A stretch of DNA of 64,000 nt from Sphingobacteriales bacterium (GTDB taxonomy: Bacteria > Bacteroidota > Bacteroidia > Chitinophagales > Chitinophagaceae), in assembly GCA_016219985.1 (NCBI GenBank), contig JACRJO010000022.1:248001-312000 (forward strand), given 5' to 3'. The notes below the pieces were generated by a model that searched no databases, was not told where the DNA came from, and saw only the letters and a list, made by a program, of their open reading frames with translations. Position numbers and translations under genes: made by a program. Positions 36,870-46,728 of the stretch are shown here, piece by piece; position 1 is the first letter of the stretch; every line of letters starts with the position of its first letter.

Positions 36870-38168
36870 TCATTTTGTATTTAAAATAGCCCGGATACCT
36901 TCCACCAGCACATCCAGCTGTTTGGTGGTCGTGTACACATTCGGCGTGATCCTGACCCCCACGATATTCTCCCAGGTAATGGCTACCGTATGCACTTTGA
37001 ATTTATCCAGCAGGAACGTATCCAGTTCACCGGGCTTGGTCCCTTCTATACCCAGGTTCCCGATCGCACAGCCCCATTCCGGCCGCAGGGAAGTATTCAG
37101 TTTCACTTTCGGTAGTCCCTTTACTTTTTCCATCCAGTAATTCTTCAGGTAATGCAGCCTCTTTTCTTTCCGCTCGCTCCCGATCATTTCATGAAACTCG
37201 ATGGCTTTGCCGATCGCCTGTTCAATATAAAAGGGTCGCGTGCCCAGGGCCTCAAATTTCCGGATATCGTCTTTCAACGGGTTATCAACCGCGAACAGGG
37301 GGTAGAGGGTTTTGATCTTTTCTTTCCGGACATATAACAAACCCGTTCCGATCGGCGCATACAGCCATTTGTGCAGGCTGGCTGCAAAATAATCGGCATC
37401 GAGATCGGGTATTTTAAAATCAAAATGGGCAAAGCTATGCGCCCCGTCCACCACCACTTCTATGCCCCGTTTGTGCGCTTCCGCCGCTATTTTCTTCACA
37501 GGCAATATCTGCCCGTTCCAGTTGATCACGTGCGTGATATGAACCACTTTGGTTTTCGGCGTAAACGCATTCACATACTGGCTGACCAGGTAATTTTCGT
37601 CTTCGCTTGGCAGTTCCAGGCTGATCCAGACCATTTTTATGCCTTCGCGTTGTTCCCGTTGCTTATAGGCATTGATCATATTGGGATAATCCTGTTTGGC
37701 GGCCACCACCTCATCCCCGGCTTTTAACGGCAGACCAAAGATCACTGTCTCCAGTCCTTCCGATGAATTCCGGTTCATCGCGATCTCCTCCGGCGAACAA
37801 CCGGCCAGCTTCGCGAGGTTTCTCCGCAAGGGTTCCCGGCCCTGGTCAAGCACCCGCCACATATAATAACTCGGCGCTTCATTGCAGAGATCATAATACC
37901 GCTTCATGGCATCCTGCACGGTTTTGGGCGCAGGCGATACCCCGCCGTTGTTGAGATTGATCAGCGAGGGCGATACCGTAAAAGACTGCTGGATATAATA
38001 CCAGAAATCCTCATCACCCGCGAGGTCTTCCGGGGAAATACCGGCTGCCTGGTCAAGGGCTGATTCCAGGTTCCTGCTCCAGGCCGGCCTGGCAAGAGAA
38101 CTAAGCAATGCAGTGGCGGAAAATAACCCGGCTTTATGCAAAAAACGGCGGCGGCTGCTGACAGGCAT
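36870..38168 (-). CDS. Class V PLP-dependent enzyme with Tat signal
   Basis: A 432-residue protein of the isopenicillin N epimerase-like class V aminotransferase group. The start at 38168 places a twin-arginine signal (SSRRRFLHKAG, then a hydrophobic stretch ending ARPAWS) at the N-terminus; the longer frame from 38207 would bury it. The PLP lysine is in AASLHKWLYAPIG, preceded by VVDGAHSFAHFDF. Export of a folded PLP enzyme fits Tat transport. Possible reactions are epimerisation or transamination of an amino acid or peptide; the substrate is unknown. Confidence 0.83.
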   Translation of the reverse strand: MPVSSRRRFLHKAGLFSATALLSSLARPAWSRNLESALDQAAGISPEDLAGDEDFWYYIQQSFTVSPSLINLNNGGVSPAPKTVQDAMKRYYDLCNEAPSYYMWRVLDQGREPLRRNLAKLAGCSPEEIAMNRNSSEGLETVIFGLPLKAGDEVVAAKQDYPNMINAYKQREQREGIKMVWISLELPSEDENYLVSQYVNAFTPKTKVVHITHVINWNGQILPVKKIAAEAHKRGIEVVVDGAHSFAHFDFKIPDLDADYFAASLHKWLYAPIGTGLLYVRKEKIKTLYPLFAVDNPLKDDIRKFEALGTRPFYIEQAIGKAIEFHEMIGSERKEKRLHYLKNYWMEKVKGLPKVKLNTSLRPEWGCAIGNLGIEGTKPGELDTFLLDKFKVHTVAITWENIVGVRITPNVYTTTKQLDVLVEGIRAILNTK

Positions 38169-38291
38169 ATAGTTGATTTTAGTTCCTAAATGTACAGAAA
38201 AGGACAAAGTAAAATATCGTTTATGATGGATGGCAGGAGCTGTTGGTCACCTAATCAAAATCACCTATATTGAAGGTTCAACTTTTTGTTT

Positions 38292-40928
38292 ATGAGAATA
38301 CTTGAGATCAAAGTGCTGAAAGGACCCAATTACTGGAGTGTGCGGCGGAATAAACTCATCCAGATGAAACTGGACCTGGAAGAAAAAGAGAATATGCCGA
38401 CGAACAAGATCCCGGGCTTCCGGGAGCGGCTGGAGCAATTACTCCCCAGCCTTTATTCGCACCGTTGCAGTGTCGGCACCGCGGGTGGTTTTTTCCAGCG
38501 GGTGGATGAAGGCACCTGGATGGGACATGTGGTGGAACATATCGCTCTCGAAATACAGACCCTGGCCGGGATGGATACCGGTTTTGGAAGAACCCGCACA
38601 CCCGAAGGAGAAAGAGAAGGAGTTTATTATGTCGTGTTCAGTTATATGGAAGAGGATGCCGGCGTTTATGCAGCCAAAGCCGCAGTTCGCATTGCCCAGG
38701 CATTGATCGACGGGGCTGACTATGATCTTGCTGATGATATTCAGCAAATGCGGGAGATCCGCGAGGACACGCGGCTGGGGCCTTCCACCGGTTGCATCGT
38801 GGAAGAAGCGGCCAAGCGTGGTATTCCCTTTATCCGGCTGAATAAACAAAGCCTGGTACAATTAGGATATGGCGTTAACCAGAAAAGGATCCGGGCCACG
38901 ATCGCTTCCACCACGTCCAATATCGCGGTGGACATTGCCTGCAATAAGGAAGAAACCAAGATGCTCCTCGAAGCCGCCGAGATCCCGGTACCCCGGGGTA
39001 CGGTGGTCCGAAGCGAAGAAGGACTGGATGCGGCGATTGAAAAATTTGGCTACCCCTTGGTGATAAAACCCATAGATGGCAATCATGGCAAGGGCAATAC
39101 CACCAATATCACGAACCGCGAACAGGCTATCCGGGCTTTGGAAGCGGCTAAGGAATATGGCCGAAATGTTATTGTGGAACGTTTTATCACCGGCTATGAT
39201 TTCCGGTGCCTCGTGATCAATTATAAATTCATCTGTGCGGCGCTCCGAACGCCGGCTTCGGTGGTGGGTGACGGCGTTCACGATATCCAATGGCTGATCG
39301 ATGAAACCAATAAAGATCCGCGGCGCGGATATGGTCATGAAAAAGTACTGACCCAGATCACCGTGGACCAGTTCACCCAGAAAATGCTGGATGACGCGAA
39401 TATCACCCTGCAGCATATCCCCGCTGCCGGCGAACGGGTTTTATTAAAACCAACCGCCAACCTCTCTACAGGTGGTACGTCCACCGATGTAACGGATGAA
39501 GTGCACCCGGCGAATATTTTTATGTTTGAGCGGATTGCCAAAATCATCGGGCTTGATATCTGCGGGATCGATGTCATGGCCACGGACCTGCGCACACCCG
39601 TAGCTGAAAACGGGGGAGCGATCCTTGAAGTAAATGCGGCACCCGGTTTCCGGATGCATATTGAACCTGCCGAAGGATTGCCCCGCAATGTGGCCGAACC
39701 GGTCGTGGATATGTTATTCCCCCGGGGCAGTGCGGGCCGAATCCCAATCATCGCGGTAACCGGGACCAATGGAAAAACCACCACGACAAGGCTGATCGCC
39801 CATATTGCCAAGAGCGCCGGTAAAAAAACGGGGTACACGACAAGTGACGGGGTGTATATCCAGAACCAGCTTATGATGAAAGGGGATTGCACCGGGCCGG
39901 TTTCTTCCCAGTTTGTACTGAAGGACCCGACCGTTGATTTTGCCGTGCTCGAATGCGCTCGGGGAGGGATCCTGAAAGCAGGCCTCGCTTTTCAAAACTG
40001 TGAAGTGGCCGTTGTAACCAATGTGGCGGCGGATCATATCGGGCTGGGCGGGATCAACTCCGTAGAACAAATGGCCAAGGTAAAAGCCGTGGTGCCGGAA
40101 ACGGTATTCCCGCATGGCTATGCCGTACTGAATGCGGATGATGACCTGGTCTATAAAATGAAGAATGACCTGAAATGCAATATGGCGCTCTTCAGTATGG
40201 ATGAAAACAATCCCCGGATCAAGGAACATTGTGCCGCACACGGGCTGGCCTGTGTCTATGAAAACGGGTATATCAGTATTATGAAAGGCAACTGGAAGAT
40301 CCGGGTGCTGCCGGCCCGGGAGGTTCCCCTGACCTTTGAAGGAAAAGCGGTACATAATATCAACAACTGCCTGCCGGCCGTTTTAGCGGCCTATTTATAC
40401 CGCGATATCAACATTGATGATATCCGGACCGGTTTGCTGACCTTTATCCCGAGTGAAAACCTGACCCCGGGGCGGTTAAACTTTTTCCATTTCAGGAATT
40501 TCACGATGCTGGCCGATTTTGCCCATAACCCCCATGGGCTGCGCCTGCTTTGCGATTTTGTCAGTAAACTGGATTACCCAGTAAAAGTGGGGGTGATCAG
40601 CGGTACCGGCGACCGGCGGGATGAGGATATCCGGGAACTGGGAGAGATCTCGGCCGCCTATTTTGATGAGATTATCATCCGTTGCGACAAAAACCTCCGG
40701 GGACGTACTGCCGGGGAGATCATTGAACTCCTGAAAGAGGGAATCAATAAGGTAAACCCGGTTATTCCTGTACTGACCATCCCCAATGAGGACCAGGCCC
40801 TGGATTATATCTATGAGAATGCAAAACCCGGCGCCCTGTACACCATTATGTGCGATGTGGTGGCCCGGGCCCTGGATAAGATTAAGGAGCTGAAAGTGAG
40901 GGAAGAGAAAGAGGGCGTCAAATTCTGA
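38292..40928 (+). CDS. cphA: Cyanophycin synthetase
   Basis: Makes the aspartate backbone with arginine side chains, using ATP. It has 878 residues, typical for CphA. An N-terminal domain comes first, then an ATP-grasp domain (about 200-480; VIKPIDGNHGKGNTTNI, TDLRTPVAENGGAILEVNAA) and a Mur ligase-like domain with P-loop GTNGKTT (491-497) and a C-terminal MurE-like part. The ATG at 38292 is preferred over the TTG at 38286. It is divergent from the Tat PLP enzyme; together with cphB it implies a nitrogen/carbon store in this organism. Confidence 0.95.
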   Translation: MRILEIKVLKGPNYWSVRRNKLIQMKLDLEEKENMPTNKIPGFRERLEQLLPSLYSHRCSVGTAGGFFQRVDEGTWMGHVVEHIALEIQTLAGMDTGFGRTRTPEGEREGVYYVVFSYMEEDAGVYAAKAAVRIAQALIDGADYDLADDIQQMREIREDTRLGPSTGCIVEEAAKRGIPFIRLNKQSLVQLGYGVNQKRIRATIASTTSNIAVDIACNKEETKMLLEAAEIPVPRGTVVRSEEGLDAAIEKFGYPLVIKPIDGNHGKGNTTNITNREQAIRALEAAKEYGRNVIVERFITGYDFRCLVINYKFICAALRTPASVVGDGVHDIQWLIDETNKDPRRGYGHEKVLTQITVDQFTQKMLDDANITLQHIPAAGERVLLKPTANLSTGGTSTDVTDEVHPANIFMFERIAKIIGLDICGIDVMATDLRTPVAENGGAILEVNAAPGFRMHIEPAEGLPRNVAEPVVDMLFPRGSAGRIPIIAVTGTNGKTTTTRLIAHIAKSAGKKTGYTTSDGVYIQNQLMMKGDCTGPVSSQFVLKDPTVDFAVLECARGGILKAGLAFQNCEVAVVTNVAADHIGLGGINSVEQMAKVKAVVPETVFPHGYAVLNADDDLVYKMKNDLKCNMALFSMDENNPRIKEHCAAHGLACVYENGYISIMKGNWKIRVLPAREVPLTFEGKAVHNINNCLPAVLAAYLYRDINIDDIRTGLLTFIPSENLTPGRLNFFHFRNFTMLADFAHNPHGLRLLCDFVSKLDYPVKVGVISGTGDRRDEDIRELGEISAAYFDEIIIRCDKNLRGRTAGEIIELLKEGINKVNPVIPVLTIPNEDQALDYIYENAKPGALYTIMCDVVARALDKIKELKVREEKEGVKF

Positions 40929-41032
40929 TCAATTCTATAATTTCTTTCAAAAACCATTTGGGAGAAAAGGCATATAGCCCTATTTTTGCACTCCCAAAAG
41001 CAATTTTGGACTCTTCGGCAAGTTCTGAAGAT

Positions 41033-41103
41033 TGACCCATGGTGTAATGGTAACACTACTGATTTTGGTTCAGTCATTTAAGGTTCGAATCCTTATGGGT
41101 CAA
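41033..41103 (+). tRNA. tRNA-Gln (TTG)
   Basis: The acceptor TGACCCA pairs with TGGGTCA, the D arm is TGGTGTAATGGTAACA, the anticodon stem ACTGA/TCAGT holds loop TTTTGGT with anticodon TTG, and the T arm is AAGGTTCGAATCCTT. CCA is not encoded. Confidence 0.95.
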
Positions 41104-41116
41104 CTTAGAAAATCAC

Positions 41117-41141
41117 AAAACCCGCCTAACCAGCGGGTTTT
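41117..41141. terminator. Bidirectional hairpin terminator
   Basis: AAAACCCGC and GCGGGTTTT form a stem between tRNA-Gln and the convergent T9SS cargo gene, with short A/T runs on both sides. Confidence 0.75.
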
Positions 41142-41179
41142 GTCGTAATTTGAAGTAATGGGTATCATGGAAAGATCCG

Positions 41180-43660
41180 CTAACGGATCAGTGTAATATT
41201 TCCTTTTTTGAAAATGGTTTTACCGGTATAATCGGTTCCCTGTACCATAAATACGAAGTTATTGGTATCCTGCAGCAGGCCATTGACCCGGCCATCCCAG
41301 CCCTGCCCGATCCGGTTGGTGCTGAATACCAATTGTCCCCAGCGGTTGAAGACCCGGAAGAATTCCAGTTGTTTTATTCCCACGCAAATGGGATAAACAA
41401 TATCGTTGAGCCCGTCATGATTCGGGGTAAAAGCCGTGGGAACGAAAATATCCGGGCCGGTTTTAAAAATGGTTACTTTGATATCATCCTCCCCGAAACA
41501 TCCTTCCGGATTCGTGGCCCGGACCAGGTACGTTATGGATGTACCCATTTCCGGGTTCAGGGTGGCGACCGGGTTGTAAATATTGGTAAAATTGAGACCG
41601 GTCCCGGGAGTCCAGCTAAAATTCGCAGCGGCCGGGTCGCTCACAACGGCTTCCAGTTGCAGGGGCTGGTTGGCTACAACAGCCGTATCATTCCCGGCAA
41701 ATACAACGATCCTTGGTTTTACCACAACACGGAATGTATCTTTTAAAATATTGGGACAGCCTGCATTCGTAACTGAAAAAATATAATCCGTGGAATTGCG
41801 GGGCGAAGCTACCGCATTGATGACCTGCGGGAGACTGGTCACCGTTCCGGAACCCTGGTTGGACAGGGTGCTGGCGTTGGACCAGGTATAATTAGTACCC
41901 ACAGCAATAGTCGCCTTCAGCGTGGTGGATTTCCCGTAACAGATCGTGACGGAATCCGGGACCGTATTGGCGGAGGGATAGGGAACATTAATAAAATTGA
42001 TCGCGGCCACAGTGCTGGTGTCGGCCGGGCATACCCCGCTTTTCAGGATGGACCGGTAATACCGGGTACTGTTTACCCCGTTGGCCTGGTAAACCGGCGA
42101 GGTATAGGCTGGCACTAAACCTGCCCAGTTTGTATTATCGAAAGAAACCTGCCAGTTGAGAATACTGCCGCTGTGCCCGGTAAGGGTTAGCAGGTTATCT
42201 GCATTCTGACCCAGGCAGATATTGGTATTGGCCGGACTGATGACCCCTCCCGCAGATTTGGGGTCGACAGTAACTATAGCCGCGGTGCTTGTATCCACGC
42301 GGCAGGCCGTGCCATTTTGCACGATTGCTTTGTAACGGGTGGTCACGGTAAGATTTTGCGCCGTATAACTAAGAGCAGTATTCGCAATATTACTCCAGCT
42401 CACCCCGTCCGTGGATGAAATCCAGTTCAGCACATTTCCGGTCTGACCGCCCAATGTAAGGAAGCTGCTGTTCACACCAGAACAAACCGTATTGTCTGAA
42501 CTGACCTGCCCTGCGGCCGTAGGAGGCGTGGCTGTAACGGCCAGCGAATCGAGGAGATCGGCACAACCGTTGATCTCCCGGGCAATGATATAACCCGCCG
42601 CACTGCCGGCTGTTACAGTAAGGATATTCGAATTGGCACCTGAATTAATGGTCCAGCCCGGGGGTACCGTCCAGTTATATAAGGCCCCCGCCAACGCAGG
42701 TATAGAATAGGTCAGGGTGCTGTTGGTGCAGGCCACGGGGTTTCCACTGATCTCTAAGCCCGCGCAGGTATTGCGGACCGCCACATAGGCATAGGCGAAA
42801 TGTCCCCCGGGTGAACAGTTAACGGTCTCAAAAGTCAGGTTTACCTGCTGACCCCGGAAAGCGGATAAATCAAAAGTGACTTCGGTCCAGCCCTTGGTCC
42901 AAACGTCGTACAGCAGGGTGCCGTTGGTATTGTTTTGCCCGGTATGAGTGAGAAAAGGAAGCGGGCTGAGCGAAAAACCATTGGCCAGCGCGGTTGCTGT
43001 ATCCAGTGTGGCGCCTGTAGATCCTGATCCGCCACTTCCCCCATCATTGAAAGTCGGGAGGTAATATTTTGGCGAGGCGCAGGTGATCACACTGTCTTCC
43101 GTGCTCAGGGTCGCCCTGAATAGGGGCTGTTCATTGGAATTATGTGTACCGTTTTCCAGTACCATGGCATAAGCATAGGTCATGGTATAGGGAGTGGAAG
43201 CCGGTCCGGGGGGGACACTAATCGCATAAGTGATCGCCCGTATAAATCCGCCCGGGTTACCGCCGGTACCCGGAGAGGCATTACGAAGATCCCAGGAAGT
43301 GGCGGTGGAACCCATTTTTACAGAATGCCCATACGCATAACCGTTAACCGTCGGGATCAGGGGAAAACTTCCATAGGGATCCGTTCCCTGGGCCGAAATA
43401 ACCTGGATACCTGTATTGGTCAGGTTATATTCCGGGATTGTACTGACTCCCGTATTCGGGACCGGGTATTGCAAAGCGGTACCGCCTACCAGCCCCGTCC
43501 GGGCTGACCAGGATGAAATAGTACCCGTGTTAAAATTGATATTGGGAGGACAGTTCTGTATTTGTGCATAAGCGATACCCCTCCATAGAAAAGCCCCCAT
43601 CAGGCACACTGCAATTTTCAGATGCAGGCCGGTATTTGTTATGTTATCGGGTGCTTTCAT
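41180..43660 (-). CDS. Large secreted protein with gliding-motility/T9SS type B C-terminal domain
   Basis: About 826 residues from the ATG at 43660 (MKAPDNITNT, signal peptide ending AYAQ); an upstream ATG at 43705 would add 15 residues. The middle consists of repeated Ig/PKD-like modules with GNVLNW- and GSILNW-type repeats. The last ~95 residues (DIFVPTAFTPNHDGLNDIVY ... FFRVFNRWGQLVF) are the gliding motility-associated C-terminal domain used for T9SS export. It is probably an adhesin or cell-surface protein; its ligand is unknown. Confidence 0.9.
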   Translation of the reverse strand: MKAPDNITNTGLHLKIAVCLMGAFLWRGIAYAQIQNCPPNINFNTGTISSWSARTGLVGGTALQYPVPNTGVSTIPEYNLTNTGIQVISAQGTDPYGSFPLIPTVNGYAYGHSVKMGSTATSWDLRNASPGTGGNPGGFIRAITYAISVPPGPASTPYTMTYAYAMVLENGTHNSNEQPLFRATLSTEDSVITCASPKYYLPTFNDGGSGGSGSTGATLDTATALANGFSLSPLPFLTHTGQNNTNGTLLYDVWTKGWTEVTFDLSAFRGQQVNLTFETVNCSPGGHFAYAYVAVRNTCAGLEISGNPVACTNSTLTYSIPALAGALYNWTVPPGWTINSGANSNILTVTAGSAAGYIIAREINGCADLLDSLAVTATPPTAAGQVSSDNTVCSGVNSSFLTLGGQTGNVLNWISSTDGVSWSNIANTALSYTAQNLTVTTRYKAIVQNGTACRVDTSTAAIVTVDPKSAGGVISPANTNICLGQNADNLLTLTGHSGSILNWQVSFDNTNWAGLVPAYTSPVYQANGVNSTRYYRSILKSGVCPADTSTVAAINFINVPYPSANTVPDSVTICYGKSTTLKATIAVGTNYTWSNASTLSNQGSGTVTSLPQVINAVASPRNSTDYIFSVTNAGCPNILKDTFRVVVKPRIVVFAGNDTAVVANQPLQLEAVVSDPAAANFSWTPGTGLNFTNIYNPVATLNPEMGTSITYLVRATNPEGCFGEDDIKVTIFKTGPDIFVPTAFTPNHDGLNDIVYPICVGIKQLEFFRVFNRWGQLVFSTNRIGQGWDGRVNGLLQDTNNFVFMVQGTDYTGKTIFKKGNITLIR

Positions 43661-43979
43661 ACAGGGTTCAGGAACCAGGAAGTACAAGATTGGTTTATAA
43701 CGCATTAATCAGGTAATTATTACCAAGCCTGTCCCGGCTCCCCGATATTCTCTCTCACAAATGTATCAATTCCGGGCTGAAACCCATATATCTCTCCTCC
43801 AATCGCCTCTTTGAAACGTTGTAAAATCGCCAAAGGTTCCCTTTGCAGCTGAATTTCAACACCCGAAGCCGAAAACACGGCTGGTAAATGGCCTGCCGCC
43901 TAAAAAGGTAGCAGCCGGTCAGACCTGCATTGCCTGCCGGGGTTTAAAAAAGTTGTTTTCCTGAAAAATTGTCCCGGGA
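43661..43979. other. Spacer without a recognisable gene
   Basis: About 320 bases between the T9SS cargo gene start and the rfbD stop. A GC-rich weak inverted structure (CTGCCGCC...GGTAGCAG) lies near 43890-43912. No box fitting TAnnTTTG with a spaced TTG and no T-rich terminator was found. Confidence 0.5.
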
Positions 43980-44840
43980 TTATAGCCGGGCCATACAGGC
44001 GGCCAGGCTTTCCTTCCAGTTCCGCGAAGGGACGGAATAAGTCTCCCTGAGTTTTGACGTATCCAATACGGAATAAGCGGGTCTTTTGGCCGCCGTGGGA
44101 TATTGCGCCGAAGAAACCGGGTGGATCCGGCAGGTGCTTCTGCTGAGTTCTTTGATGGCCGTCGCGAATTCATACCAGCTGATGACCCCTTCGTTGCTGT
44201 AATGATAGATGCCGGGTATCCATTTACCCGATGCAATAATATCCAGGATAACCCGGGCCAGGTCCGCCGCATAGGTCGGGGAACCCAACTGATCGTTTAC
44301 CACGTTCAGTACTTCCTTTTCGCCCAGCAGGCGAAGTATGGTTTTCACAAAATTCTTTCCGAATTCAGAATAAACCCAGGAGGTCCGGATGATGATGGAA
44401 CCGGGATTGTACAAGAGGGCCTGCTGTTCCCCTTCCAGTTTGGAAGCGCCATAAACGCTTTGCGGGTTGGTGGGAGAACCGGTTGTATAAGGCGTCTTCC
44501 CGTTCCCGTCAAAAACATAGTCGGTGGAAATATGGACGAACCGTGTATTGTATTCCTTACAAACAGCGGCCAGTACTCCCACAGCTTCGCCGTTCACCTG
44601 GAAGGCCAGGTCTTTTTCCGATTCAGCTTTGTCAACGGCCGTGTAGGCGGCGCAGTTGACCAGGTATTGCGGCTGGTAGCCTTTAAAAAAATTACGGACC
44701 AGCTCAAAATGATGAATGGGCAGGTCTTCCCTTGATAAAAAAATGAATTTGAAATCCGGGAAGGCGGTTTCCAGCCGTTTCAGTTCCTTGCCCAACTGGC
44801 CATTGGCACCGGTTACCAGTATGACAGGCTTTTTTTCCAT
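43980..44840 (-). CDS. rfbD: dTDP-4-dehydrorhamnose reductase
   Basis: NADPH-dependent last step of dTDP-L-rhamnose synthesis. It has 286 residues, with the Rossmann motif TGANGQLG (10-17), the region STDYVFDGNG and the catalytic Y130-x3-K134 (VYGASK). Its start shares a base with the rfbC stop, showing coupling. rfbA and rfbB are not in this window. Confidence 0.94.
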   Translation of the reverse strand: MEKKPVILVTGANGQLGKELKRLETAFPDFKFIFLSREDLPIHHFELVRNFFKGYQPQYLVNCAAYTAVDKAESEKDLAFQVNGEAVGVLAAVCKEYNTRFVHISTDYVFDGNGKTPYTTGSPTNPQSVYGASKLEGEQQALLYNPGSIIIRTSWVYSEFGKNFVKTILRLLGEKEVLNVVNDQLGSPTYAADLARVILDIIASGKWIPGIYHYSNEGVISWYEFATAIKELSRSTCRIHPVSSAQYPTAAKRPAYSVLDTSKLRETYSVPSRNWKESLAACMARL

Positions 44841-45400
44841 CAGGGGTTATATACAAAACTGTTTTTACAGCCGGACAGCAAGGGCAGTAATTTGTCTTTT
44901 TCAGAGATGATGGCAAGCCCGGCCGGGATGCGCCAGTCAATATTCAATGCAGGATCGTTGTAAATAATCCCGCCCTCACTCTCCTTTCCGTAAAAGCCAT
45001 CGCATTTATATAAGACTTCCGCTTTCTCACTTAATACCGAGAACCCATGGGCGAACCCTTTCGGGACCAGCAGCTGTTTCTTATTATCCGAAGACAACAC
45101 AAGACTGAATACTTTTCCATAAGATGGGGAACCTTTCCGGATATCCACCACCACATCCAGGATCTCCCCGTGCAGCACCCGCACCAGTTTGGTTTGTGCA
45201 TTGGGGGGAAGCTGGTAATGCAATCCCCGGATCACCCCGTAATTGGAGCCGGACTGGTTGTCCTGTACCCATTGACTGCCGATCCCCTGTTCACGAAAAA
45301 TCCGGTCGTTAAAGGACTCAAAGAAATAGCCCCGGCTGTCTTCAAAGACCCTGGGTTCAAAGATGAGCAATCCCGGAAAATCGGTTTCGATGAATGGCAT
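44840..45400 (-). CDS. rfbC: dTDP-4-dehydrorhamnose 3,5-epimerase
   Basis: Cupin-fold epimerase, third step of dTDP-L-rhamnose synthesis. It has 186 residues with VIRGLHYQLPP (His61, catalytic base), LVRVLHGEILDVVVDIR and a Tyr at 131. It is packed between the UDP-sugar dehydrogenase and rfbD with one-base spacing on each side. Confidence 0.95.
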   Translation of the reverse strand: MPFIETDFPGLLIFEPRVFEDSRGYFFESFNDRIFREQGIGSQWVQDNQSGSNYGVIRGLHYQLPPNAQTKLVRVLHGEILDVVVDIRKGSPSYGKVFSLVLSSDNKKQLLVPKGFAHGFSVLSEKAEVLYKCDGFYGKESEGGIIYNDPALNIDWRIPAGLAIISEKDKLLPLLSGCKNSFVYNP

Positions 45401-45401
45401 A

Positions 45402-46691
45402 TTACAGGCTCCAGTAGGTTCGGTTAGTAATCTTGTTCCGGTAAATTCCTTTCAGGTCGGCCACCATCGCGTGGGGCTTGGTAATGCCGGCATAATAATT
45501 TTCGTCCAGGTCCATGTATTGCCGGTGCGGCACCGGTATAATCACCGCGTCATAATCATTGGCAATCGTATCCACCAGGCCAAACCCGTATTCATGCTCG
45601 AGTTCTGCAGAATCCGCATGCGGGTCTTCCACTTCCACGTTTACAAAATATTCTTTCAGGGCATTCACCACATCCCGCACTTTGGAATTGCGGATATCGC
45701 TCACATCTTCCTTGAACGTAGCTCCCTTGATCAGCACTTTGGCGGCCTTTACATCCCCGTTATTCTTAATGATATGCTGGATCACTTTCTTTGCCACGTA
45801 TTTCCCCATATTGTCATTGATGCTCCGCCCGGCCAGGATCACTTCGGAGTGATACCCGAGCTCCTTGGCTTTATAGGTCAGGTAATAGGGATCCACGCCA
45901 ATACAGTGGCCTCCCACCAGGCCCGGCTGGAATTTCAGGAAGTTCCACTTGGTGCCTGCCGCTTCCAGCACTTCATACGTGTTGATGTTCATTTTATCAA
46001 AGATCAGGGAGAGCTCATTCATCAGGGCAATGTTCAGGTCCCTTTGCGTGTTCTCAATGATCTTGGCAGCTTCGGCCACTTTGATGGAAGAAGCGCGGTG
46101 CACACCCGCCTTAACCACCAGCTCATAGGTTTTGGCGATTTCTTCCAATGATTCCGTATCACAACCCGATACCACTTTCACAATGGTGGCCAGGGTATGC
46201 AGTTTATCGCCCGGGTTGATCCGCTCGGGCGAGTACCCCAGTTTGAAATCAACTATATTCTTCAGCCCGGATAATTTTTCCATGATGGGAAGACAGTCCT
46301 CCTCGGTACAACCGGGATATACCGTGGATTCAAACACCACATAATCCCCTTTCTTGATCACTTTACCCACGGTTTCAGAAGCCCGTTGCACAGGGGTCAG
46401 GTCCGGCACATTGTGCTCGTCCACCGGTGTTGGGACGGCTACGATAAAAAACTTCGCTTCCCGTAATACATCCAGGGAATCTGTAAACGTAATATCACAG
46501 CCATCAAAGGCTTCCTTCTCCAGTTCATTGCTGGGATCGATTCCCTGCTTCATCATCTCAATACGACGGGCGCTGATATCAAAACCGATCACGGAAATTT
46601 TACGGGCAAATTCCAGGGCAATGGGCAATCCCACATAACCCAGCCCGATGACGGCTAATTTTACTTTTTTATCTACTAATTCCTGATACAC
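45402..46691 (-). CDS. UDP-sugar (HexNAc) 6-dehydrogenase, WbpA/TviB type
   Basis: Oxidises C6 of a UDP-hexose, probably UDP-GlcNAc, to the uronic acid in two NAD steps. It has 429 residues, with GLGYVGLP (16-23), the middle domain and the catalytic Cys263 in GGHCIGVDPYYL. The sequence is of the Vi/WbpA branch rather than plain UDP-glucose dehydrogenase. An adjacent PLP aminotransferase fits a 3-amino uronic acid route (inference). Confidence 0.88.
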   Translation of the reverse strand: MYQELVDKKVKLAVIGLGYVGLPIALEFARKISVIGFDISARRIEMMKQGIDPSNELEKEAFDGCDITFTDSLDVLREAKFFIVAVPTPVDEHNVPDLTPVQRASETVGKVIKKGDYVVFESTVYPGCTEEDCLPIMEKLSGLKNIVDFKLGYSPERINPGDKLHTLATIVKVVSGCDTESLEEIAKTYELVVKAGVHRASSIKVAEAAKIIENTQRDLNIALMNELSLIFDKMNINTYEVLEAAGTKWNFLKFQPGLVGGHCIGVDPYYLTYKAKELGYHSEVILAGRSINDNMGKYVAKKVIQHIIKNNGDVKAAKVLIKGATFKEDVSDIRNSKVRDVVNALKEYFVNVEVEDPHADSAELEHEYGFGLVDTIANDYDAVIIPVPHRQYMDLDENYYAGITKPHAMVADLKGIYRNKITNRTYWSL

Positions 46692-46728
46692 GTTTTAATG
46701 GTTTAGTAAAGGTATAAGATTGAGTTCT

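Noticed and set aside
45363..46151. 262-codon open frame opposite the UDP-sugar dehydrogenase
   Set aside because: Shadow frame rich in His, Ile and Phe; the opposite strand encodes a complete enzyme with its catalytic Cys.
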